A stretch of 49,755 nucleotides of DNA from Syntrophorhabdaceae bacterium. Its GTDB lineage: Bacteria; Desulfobacterota; Syntrophorhabdia; Syntrophorhabdales; Syntrophorhabdaceae. Shown piece by piece: positions 44,218 through 49,755 of the stretch (the first letter of the stretch is position 1; each line of letters begins with the position of its first letter). Both the position numbers and the translations under genes were made by a program. Location of the stretch: the NCBI GenBank assembly GCA_036504895.1, contig DASXUJ010000104.1:1-49755 (forward strand), written 5' to 3'. Under the pieces are notes generated by a model. It saw only the letters and a list, made by a program, of their open reading frames with translations, did not search any database and was not told the DNA's origin.

Positions 44218-45033
44218 ATGGCAAAAATAGTGTTGGACGGGGTCAGGTTTTCCTACGGCAGTCAGGAGGTCCTCCGGGACGTCGCCCTCTGTGTGGATCA
44301 AGGGGATTTCCTTTGTATCGTAGGCCCCTCGGGAGCGGGGAAAAGCTCCCTCCTCAGGCTTATCGCGGGGCTGGCGACACCCTCCTCGGGAAGCATCACG
44401 ATTGACGGCAAATACATCACGGGGGCGGGTCTTGACAGGGGCGTCGTCTTTCAGGACTACACCCTCTTCCCCTGGATGACGGCGGGAGAAAACATCCTCC
44501 TCGCCCTAAAGCAGGCCTACCCCGCAAAGGAGACCCGGGAGCTCAAGGGACTGGGTCAGGACTTTCTCGAGCTGGTAGGTCTTCCGGAAGTGTACGATAG
44601 ATTTCCGGGCGAGCTCTCGGGCGGCATGAGGCAACGGGTTGCCATTGCGCGGGTCTTCGCCGCCGACCCGCCCATACTCCTCATGGATGAGCCCTTCGGC
44701 GCCCTTGACGCGGTAACGCGGATAAAACTGCAGGACCTCCTCATCAACCTGTGGCAGCGAGAGAAGGGCCAGTCCAAAACGGTGGTTTTCGTCACCCACG
44801 ACGTGGAAGAGGCCCTCATCCTCGCAAACAGGATCGCCGTCGTCGGGATCAATCCCGGCGTTATCAAAGAGGTGTGCGAGGTCACGCTGCCGAGGCCGAG
44901 GATTCGTCAGAGCCTCTTCAGCAATCGGGATTTCCTTGCCTTGAGAGGCCACCTGGTGGAAGTCCTTCATGACGAGATATTGAACCAGGTCTCCCGGGAC
45001 CAGGTGGCGTTCCCCGGGGGAGATAAAATTTGA
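44218..45033 (+). CDS. ABC transporter ATP-binding protein, SsuB/TauB type
   Basis: 271 aa. Walker A GPSGAGKSS, Q-loop VVFQDYTLFPW, signature LSGGMRQRVAIAR, Walker B ILLMDEPFGALD, H-loop THDVEEAL. The C-terminal extension (about 210-271) is longer than in minimal SsuB. It energises the permease at 42208. It follows cysK by 9 bp. Ribosome site AAGGTGG lies 4-5 nt upstream. Confidence 0.95.
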   Translation: MAKIVLDGVRFSYGSQEVLRDVALCVDQGDFLCIVGPSGAGKSSLLRLIAGLATPSSGSITIDGKYITGAGLDRGVVFQDYTLFPWMTAGENILLALKQAYPAKETRELKGLGQDFLELVGLPEVYDRFPGELSGGMRQRVAIARVFAADPPILLMDEPFGALDAVTRIKLQDLLINLWQREKGQSKTVVFVTHDVEEALILANRIAVVGINPGVIKEVCEVTLPRPRIRQSLFSNRDFLALRGHLVEVLHDEILNQVSRDQVAFPGGDKI

Positions 45034-45045
45034 AGGAGGATTAAA

Positions 45046-45237
45046 ATGCCCTATATCAGCATCAGGTTGGTAGGAAAGCTCACCGTCGAGCAAAAGGAGA
45101 CCATCGCAAAGGAATTTGCCGACGCCCTTCTCAGGATTGCAGGAAAGGCGAAGGACAAAACCAATATTGTGTTTGATGAAGTCGATCCATTCAATTGGGC
45201 CGAGGGCGACCGTCTCCTGGGAAATGGGAGACCCTGA
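45046..45237 (+). CDS. 4-oxalocrotonate tautomerase family protein
   Basis: 63 aa. The chain begins Met-Pro-Tyr-Ile, leaving the catalytic Pro1 after Met removal, and continues ISIRLVGKLTVEQKETIAKEF, the hallmark of the family. It lacks an obvious second Arg pair of 4-OT proper, so the substrate is unknown. It ends the operon begun at 36117; GGAGG lies 6 nt upstream. Why a tautomerase accompanies this transport/methyl-transfer set is unclear. Confidence 0.85.
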   Translation: MPYISIRLVGKLTVEQKETIAKEFADALLRIAGKAKDKTNIVFDEVDPFNWAEGDRLLGNGRP

Positions 45238-45284
45238 GAATGGCCGGTCTTCTAAGCCCCCTCCGGGGTCTTCCCCCACGTTAT

Positions 45285-45303
45285 ACTATAGTACTACGAT
45301 AGT
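45285..45303. promoter_or_regulatory. Palindromic 'sulfur box' D before the PP-loop/bioB genes
   Basis: ACTATAGTACTACGATAGT equals its reverse complement at 16 of 19 positions and fits TATnGTAnTACnATA at every fixed position. It lies just upstream of the -35, an activator-like or upstream-operator position, unlike box C. Confidence 0.6.
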
Positions 45304-45308
45304 CTTAG

Positions 45309-45337
45309 TTGACAATATCGCGCAGAACTGGTATATA
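45309..45337 (+). promoter_or_regulatory. Sigma70 promoter directly before the PP-loop gene
   Basis: TTGACA (45309-45314), 17-bp spacer, TATATA (45332-45337). Transcription should begin at about 45344-45346, at the ATG itself, so the transcript may be leaderless. Confidence 0.7.
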
Positions 45338-45345
45338 AGCGGCAG

Positions 45346-46338
45346 ATGAATCGAAAAGCCATATCACTCCTCTCCGGGGGACTCGACAGCATCCTCGCCA
45401 CCCAGTTGGTCAAAGAGCAGGGAATCGAGGTCATAGCTCTTCACTTCACATCCCCTTTCTGCACGTGCACCAAGGGGGACAAAGGCTGCGGACTCCAGGC
45501 GGTGAGGACTGCCCGGGAGCTTGACGTGGAAGTCCAGGTGAGGCTCAAGGGCATGGACTACCTGGGGATCGTCCGGTCTCCCCGTCACGGGTACGGAAGG
45601 GCCATGAACCCCTGTATCGACTGCCGCATATTCATGCTCAGGGAAGCCCGAAAAGTAATGGAAGAGACGGGTGCGAGCTTTGTCGTCACCGGCGAAGTTC
45701 TGGGCCAAAGGCCAATGTCCCAGCGCAGAAATACTATCGACCTCATAGAAAAGGAGAGCGGCCTCGAAGGGCTTATCCTGCGGCCTCTCTCGGCGAAGCA
45801 CTTCCCGCCCACCATGCCCGAGATCGAAGGTATCGTTGACCGTGAAAAGCTCTATGACATCGCGGGCCGGGGCAGAAAGACCCAATACGAGCTGGTGGAC
45901 GCCAGGAGCCTCAAAGAATTCAGTTGCCCGGGCGGGGGATGTCTCCTGACGGAACCCGGTTTCGTGGGCAAATTGAAGGACCTTTTTTCTCACGAAGACG
46001 CTTTTACCATGAAGGACGTGGGCCTTCTCAAAATAGGAAGACATTTCAGGCTGAAGAGGGGGCTGAAATTGATCCTCGGGAGGAACGAGGGAGAGAACGA
46101 GCGCCTCGCCGCGGCCCATATGGTTCCCCACATACTCCTAACCCCCGTGGGTTTTAAAGGACCGACAGGGCTCCTAATGGGAGCAGCCTCAAATGAGGAT
46201 CTGGTAAGGGCAGGAAATATCATGGCATTCTATGGGAAGACCGACTCCTTCCCCATCACAATCGAATCGAAGAGAAGCTCCGGGGAAATCCTGCTGATAG
46301 AGAAGGTAAGAGTCGAATTGGACACAATCACAATTTAA
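45346..46338 (+). CDS. PP-loop ATPase, tRNA-thiouridylase-like (TrmU/ThiI superfamily)
   Basis: 330 aa. The pyrophosphatase loop SGGLDS is at residues 10-15. Several Cys pairs follow: PFCTCTKGDKGC, NPCIDCR and SCPGGGC. These resemble sulfur-transfer or zinc/Fe-S sites of tRNA thiolation enzymes. It probably adenylates an RNA base or other carbonyl for sulfur insertion; the target is unknown. No ribosome site precedes the ATG, which sits at the predicted transcription start. bioB follows after 16 bp. Confidence 0.82.
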   Translation: MNRKAISLLSGGLDSILATQLVKEQGIEVIALHFTSPFCTCTKGDKGCGLQAVRTARELDVEVQVRLKGMDYLGIVRSPRHGYGRAMNPCIDCRIFMLREARKVMEETGASFVVTGEVLGQRPMSQRRNTIDLIEKESGLEGLILRPLSAKHFPPTMPEIEGIVDREKLYDIAGRGRKTQYELVDARSLKEFSCPGGGCLLTEPGFVGKLKDLFSHEDAFTMKDVGLLKIGRHFRLKRGLKLILGRNEGENERLAAAHMVPHILLTPVGFKGPTGLLMGAASNEDLVRAGNIMAFYGKTDSFPITIESKRSSGEILLIEKVRVELDTITI

Positions 46339-46354
46339 TCAGGGAAGGTTTCAT

Positions 46355-47335
46355 ATGGATAACAGGATAGACATCCTTAAAAGACAAGCCATCGAGTCGA
46401 AGAACATCGGTCCCCTTGAGGCGTCCGTACTTTGCGAGACCGGCACTGCCCGCCCCTTCTATCTTATGGCTGCCGCCTCGGAAATCAGGGAGCACTTCAA
46501 AGGCAGACGGATCAACCTGTGCGGTATCGTGAATGCCAAATCAGGACTATGCACCGAGAACTGCAGGTTCTGCGCCCAATCGGCCCATTACTCCACGGAT
46601 GCCCCGGAATATCCTTTCGTAGGCAAGGAACTGATCCTCGATCGTGCGCGCATGGCAAAAGAGCAAGGCGCCCACATGTTCGGCATTATCACCAGCGGCA
46701 CGAGGATTAATGATAACGTCGAATGGGACCAAATCTATGACGCCATATCGGGGATAGCCGCACTCGGCCTCAAGCCCTGCGTCTCGCTTGGAATGCTCGA
46801 TAAAGAACGTGCCCGGGCCCTTAAGGAAGCGGGGCTCTACCGGTACCACCACAACCTCGAGACTGCCCGAAGCTTCTTCGACAACATCTGCACTTCCCAT
46901 GAATATGAAGAAGATGTAGATACGGTGATTATCGCGCAGGAGGCGGGGCTCTCCACGTGCTCCGGAGGCATCATCGGCATGGGCGAAAGCATAGCCCAGA
47001 GAATAGAGCTCGCCCTGACCTTGAGAGACTTAGGCGTTGATTCCGTGCCATTCAACATCCTCAATCCGAGGGCCGGCACTCCGCTCGCGAATACGCCGCA
47101 GGTAAGCCCCATGGAGCTTCTTATCACCCTCGCGGTCTACCGATTCATTCTCCCCGACAAAGATATCAAGCTTTGCGGAGGAAAGGAGCACAACCTCAGG
47201 CAATTGCTCCCTCTGGGGATCGTGGCAGGATGCAATTCCCTCATGACGGGTGATTATCTCACCACAGCGGGAAGAGATCCTGCCCTCGATATCGAGATGG
47301 TGAAAGATCTGGGACTCGAGCCTTTGCCGGAATAA
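46355..47335 (+). CDS. bioB: Biotin synthase
   Basis: 326 aa radical SAM enzyme. C66-x3-C70-x2-C73 in CTENCRFCAQSAHY binds the 4Fe-4S cluster; the second-cluster Cys and Arg (NICTSH, GRDP region) are present. It inserts sulfur into dethiobiotin in the cytoplasm. A ribosome site, GGAAGG, is 7 nt upstream. It shares a promoter with the PP-loop gene and lies behind box D, adding a sulfur-consuming enzyme to the putative regulon. Confidence 0.96.
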   Translation: MDNRIDILKRQAIESKNIGPLEASVLCETGTARPFYLMAAASEIREHFKGRRINLCGIVNAKSGLCTENCRFCAQSAHYSTDAPEYPFVGKELILDRARMAKEQGAHMFGIITSGTRINDNVEWDQIYDAISGIAALGLKPCVSLGMLDKERARALKEAGLYRYHHNLETARSFFDNICTSHEYEEDVDTVIIAQEAGLSTCSGGIIGMGESIAQRIELALTLRDLGVDSVPFNILNPRAGTPLANTPQVSPMELLITLAVYRFILPDKDIKLCGGKEHNLRQLLPLGIVAGCNSLMTGDYLTTAGRDPALDIEMVKDLGLEPLPE

Positions 47336-47647
47336 GAGGGCACACTACTAACCCACGGGCCTCCTCGCCCGTAGCCCGTCCGAAAAAACCTCATCCACAC
47401 CTCGATCTTCTTTGCCGCTTTGCCGCTTCGCGTTCGCCTGCAGCCTTTCGGCATCACCCCTTCAAAACCGCGGCCTCACGCCTTATGTTCAGTTATTCAT
47501 GCGAATAAGTAAAGATCGAGCAAAAGGAGTGGAATGGTATGAAAAGCTCCCCGTGGCAAGGACGGATAAGGTGGAAATTTCCGTGGCCGATGGGTCGGAA
47601 GAACCGGTAGCTACCGCGGCCCCGGATATGGCAGGGGGAGAAGTAAA
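47336..47647. other. Intergenic region with tolC 3' remnant before the second cusB
   Basis: A 6-bp GC hairpin (ACGGGC 47355-47360/GCCCGT 47367-47372) follows bioB, without a T-tract. The last about 35 bp before cusB2 (frame ending TAAPDMAGGEVK) align with the end of the tolC gene at 23820 (TATQDMARGAEK) and run into the adaptor start in the same way. No complete tolC is present. Confidence 0.6.
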
Positions 47648-49018
47648 ATGAACCGCAAGAATCTGATTCTCATCGGGTTGGTAGTAGTTGCGGCAGCTAT
47701 CGCTTTTTTTTACATGAAGCCCTGGCTAAGGACAGGCGCTCCGGGAAAAGCGCCCACGGGTGGGGTTGTAGCCCAACCCTCGCAACCCGCAACCAATATG
47801 CCGGGGGTGACACCGGAGAAACCGGGGATGGAGGAAATCCCCGTGAAACAGCCGCCTGCCGCGGAGCCTCCGACCATTGAAATACCTCCCGAGAAACAGC
47901 AGCTCATTGGGGTTCGGATCACCCGGGCGTCGGTCCAGCCCCTTGAGAAGAGTATCCGAACTGTAGGGAAGATCGAATATGACGAGAGGAGGCTCACCAC
48001 GATAAACACCAAGGTGGAAGGCTGGATCGAGAAGCTCTACGTCAATTTCACCGGCGTACATATCACGAAAGGGCAAAGGCTCGCGGATATTTATAGCCCC
48101 GAGCTTTGGGCAACTCAGCAGGAATTTATAAATCTGGTACGGTGGGCGAAGAGCGCCGAGAGGAAAGCCCTCGGGACCTCCGGCTCCGGAACGGACATGG
48201 ACCTGGCGGCATTGCTGAGAAAGGACGCGGAAACGACCCTCGATGCGGCCCGGCAACGACTCAGGTTGTGGGACATATCGGAGGAGCAGATAAAAAAGAT
48301 CGAGGAGAGCGAAAAACCTGTGCGCACCCTTGCCGTCTATAGCCCCGTAGGCGGATACGTGCTGCAGAAATATGTCGTCCAGGGAATGAAGGTCATGGGA
48401 GGCGAAAAGCTCTTCGATGTATCCGACCTGTCAAGCGTCTGGGTTGTCGCCGATCTTTACGAGTACGAGCTCCCCCTGGTCCGGGTGGGCGAGACGGCGC
48501 GGATACGGCTCAGCTATTTTCCCGGGAAGGATTTCCTCTCCCGCATTGAATTCATGGCGCCCACCCTATCGTCCGAAACGAGGACCGTGAAGGTGCGATT
48601 CACCATACCCAACTCCGACGGGAGGTTAAGGCCCCAGATGTTCACCGACGTAGAGATCAGGATACGCCTCGGGAACAGGCTCGCAGTACCCGATGAGGCG
48701 GTAATCGACACGGGTCTGCGTCAAATCGTATATGTGGACAAAGGAGAGGGGGTCTTCGAGCCCCGCCAGGTTACCACCGGGATAAGGGCTGAAAAGCTGA
48801 TCGAGATAGTCTCTGGCCTCGAGGCAGGGGAAAGGATCGCGTCGTCCGCTAATTTCCTCATCGATTCGGAAGCGAAGCTCAAAGGCGTAGAAGCCGCGGG
48901 ATTGCAGAAAAAAGGAGTCCCCGTCCCTGTTCCCGTGCCAGCTCCGTCCCCGACTCCCGCTCCACCCCCTCTTCCCGCCCCCGTCGTCCCCGCTCCGCCT
49001 GGAATGCATAGACATTAG
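47648..49018 (+). CDS. CusB-type RND adaptor, second copy (no tolC beside it)
   Basis: 456 aa paralog of the adaptor at 23817; most aligned residues are identical, including the start MNRKNLILIG, the hairpin and barrel segments, and the HRH end. It differs in the N-terminal Met-poor linker (QPSQPATNMPGVTPE) and has a Pro-rich tail (PVPVPAPSPTPAPPPLPAP) before GMHRH. The ribosome site GGGGGAGAA is good. Its upstream 35 bp and downstream repeats match those of the first copy, so it is a segmental duplication. No cusA is in the window; one may lie just beyond the right edge. Confidence 0.9.
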   Translation: MNRKNLILIGLVVVAAAIAFFYMKPWLRTGAPGKAPTGGVVAQPSQPATNMPGVTPEKPGMEEIPVKQPPAAEPPTIEIPPEKQQLIGVRITRASVQPLEKSIRTVGKIEYDERRLTTINTKVEGWIEKLYVNFTGVHITKGQRLADIYSPELWATQQEFINLVRWAKSAERKALGTSGSGTDMDLAALLRKDAETTLDAARQRLRLWDISEEQIKKIEESEKPVRTLAVYSPVGGYVLQKYVVQGMKVMGGEKLFDVSDLSSVWVVADLYEYELPLVRVGETARIRLSYFPGKDFLSRIEFMAPTLSSETRTVKVRFTIPNSDGRLRPQMFTDVEIRIRLGNRLAVPDEAVIDTGLRQIVYVDKGEGVFEPRQVTTGIRAEKLIEIVSGLEAGERIASSANFLIDSEAKLKGVEAAGLQKKGVPVPVPVPAPSPTPAPPPLPAPVVPAPPGMHRH

Positions 49019-49024
49019 AGAGGC

Positions 49025-49150
49025 AGTCTCTAGTCGATAGTCGTTAGTCTCTAGTTAAAGACGGCAGAGCACCCCGGTCAGTTGTGCTGGTTCACTCAAC
49101 CCGCTTCTTGAGGATTTGCTTCAACTAGCGACTAGAGATTAGAGACTATT
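49025..49150. repeat. Heptanucleotide-repeat hairpin after the second cusB
   Basis: Left arm AGTCTCT, AGTCGAT, AGTCGTT, AGTCTCT (49025-49052), right arm AACTAGC, GACTAGA, GATTAGA, GACTATT (49123-49150). It matches the element after the first cusB (25143-25318) and overlaps the stop codon of the leftward gene at 49146. Confidence 0.8.
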
Positions 49151-49613
49151 TATTCTCGTCTTCTTTGGAGCCGATCTCCACGAGCTTTTTTGTCATAATT
49201 ACCAGTCCTATCTGCTGCGTCCATTCCGAGACGAGATTGCTTATTACCGTGCCCCATTTGCTTTCAGGATTTACCTTTAAATAGAGGGCCAACCATCCTA
49301 TTCCCGTTAAAACTAAGACGATCGTGAGGGAATGCTCGTAGAGGAATTTGGCCGCCTGCTTCTTCGGCAACCGACGGGGCTGACGGCTCTCTCTTGAGCC
49401 TTTTTCATAAAACCATTTCGTGGCAAATACCGATATGAGCAGTCCCACCCAATCGGCAATCGCATTGCCGTAGAAGGATCCGGGATGGGATTTCGGATCG
49501 GAATAAACATAGAGAATCACCCAGAGCGCAAGAATAGCCCCCGCCATAATGGTGAGTGAATGGCGCTTCCACAAGGTTTTGACCTGCTTTTGTCTATCCT
49601 GTTTTCCTCCCAT
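49146..49613 (-). CDS. Small membrane protein with internally duplicated TM unit (DUF6766-like)
   Basis: 155 aa. Two similar units, each starting HSLTI and each with a pair of hydrophobic segments ending in KxFxExGS or KKLVEIGS, form a four-TM protein with a basic linker (RESRQPRRLPKKQ). It faintly resembles the DUF6766 pattern; I am not sure. The start has GGGAG 7 nt upstream. It sits on the strand opposite cusB2, with its stop in the repeat hairpin. The function is unknown. Confidence 0.6.
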   Translation of the reverse strand: MGGKQDRQKQVKTLWKRHSLTIMAGAILALWVILYVYSDPKSHPGSFYGNAIADWVGLLISVFATKWFYEKGSRESRQPRRLPKKQAAKFLYEHSLTIVLVLTGIGWLALYLKVNPESKWGTVISNLVSEWTQQIGLVIMTKKLVEIGSKEDENK

Positions 49614-49739
49614 AACTGCTCCCGGATCATCTTAAACTCCTTGCCATTACATAATGCAGCAAGGGAGCCTTGACAATGAAGGGGTTCTCTCCCTTTCTTT
49701 CATCTAGACTTGTCACGCCGCCGTTTCTCTGCTGTCTTT

Positions 49740-49755
49740 CATTATCGACTATCGA
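49740..49755. repeat. Heptanucleotide repeat fragment at right edge
   Basis: ATTATCGACTATCGA matches the last units of the repeat just upstream of cusA (25298-25318). It suggests the element continues past the window. Confidence 0.55.

Noticed and set aside
47412-47651. 79-codon frame before cusB2 as a gene
   Set aside because: Only its last dozen codons resemble anything (the end of tolC); the rest is unstructured intergenic sequence and has no ribosome site.
47600-49150. Insertion sequence or composite transposon carrying cusB2
   Set aside because: No transposase, no terminal inverted repeats and no target-site duplication are seen; the duplication ends in repeats instead.

Overview
The window looks like chromosomal DNA of a strictly anaerobic, GC-rich bacterium, most likely a Desulfobacterota ('deltaproteobacterial') lineage such as a Syntrophorhabdus-type organism. 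This rests on gene content only: EFR1-type flavodoxin/ferredoxin, DUF169, Tm-1-like UPF0261, DUF134-NifX, Mrp/IscU-type Fe-S assembly, corrinoid protein plus UroD-type methyltransferases plus a RACo-type activator, DUF1847, and two large HisKA_2 sensor kinases. No rRNA, tRNA, CRISPR array or transposase was seen.

Layout. 1-5865 (-): two large HisKA_2 sensor kinases, the first running off the left edge. 6114-8739 (+): an old-yellow-enzyme family oxidoreductase and a UPF0261 protein. 8795-13380 (-): a probable six-gene run DUF134-NifX, Mrp, IscU-like scaffold (apparent frameshift), gamma-carbonic anhydrase, tandem rhodanese, EFR1 flavodoxin/ferredoxin, headed by a promoter whose -10 lies in a perfect 20-bp palindrome. 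13590-18157 (-): HPr, a cystathionine gamma-synthase/lyase, a small ORF, a radical SAM/SPASM enzyme, CobA/CobO and DUF169. 18446-32782 (+): a copper/silver and periplasmic metal island containing Cys- and Met-rich secreted proteins, a DUF2318 protein with an FtsX/LolD-type ABC pair, TolC-CusB-CusA, and a CopA-type P-ATPase. 32818-35070 (-): an orphan UUP1 (inactive transglutaminase plus 7 TM) protein and an Rrf2 regulator. 35578-47335 (+): a DUF2325 protein; a ten-gene operon of a corrinoid protein, two UroD-like methyltransferases, a RACo-type reductive activator, DUF1847, an SsuABC/TauABC-like transporter interrupted by cysteine synthase, and a tautomerase; then a PP-loop thiolase-like gene and biotin synthase. 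47412-49755: a duplicated, orphan cusB with a remnant of the tolC 3' end and the same downstream heptanucleotide repeats, plus a small membrane protein.

The most interesting system is 34576-47335. The ten-gene operon joins an SsuABC-like importer, corrinoid methyl-transfer enzymes with their reductive activator, and cysteine synthase. Its sigma70 promoter has the -10 inside a palindrome of the form TATnGTAnTACnATA. Closely matching boxes lie in front of the HPr/cystathionine-synthase operon and of the PP-loop/biotin-synthase genes, with weaker ones before the DUF2325 gene and the first Cys-rich gene. All three well-matched targets concern sulfur. The adjacent Rrf2 regulator, a family that includes CymR (which uses cysteine synthase as its partner), is the obvious candidate to read the boxes. 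I infer a sulfur-starvation regulon that imports a methylated organosulfur compound, removes the methyl group through the corrinoid protein, and captures the sulfur as cysteine. The substrate and the regulator-box link are unproven.

The metal island (18446-32782) is a coherent envelope copper/silver defence: CusA keeps the three methionines of the Cu(I)/Ag(I) site, and Met/Cys-rich secreted proteins surround it. The repeats at the right edge resemble those just upstream of cusA, suggesting that a second cusA may begin just beyond the window.
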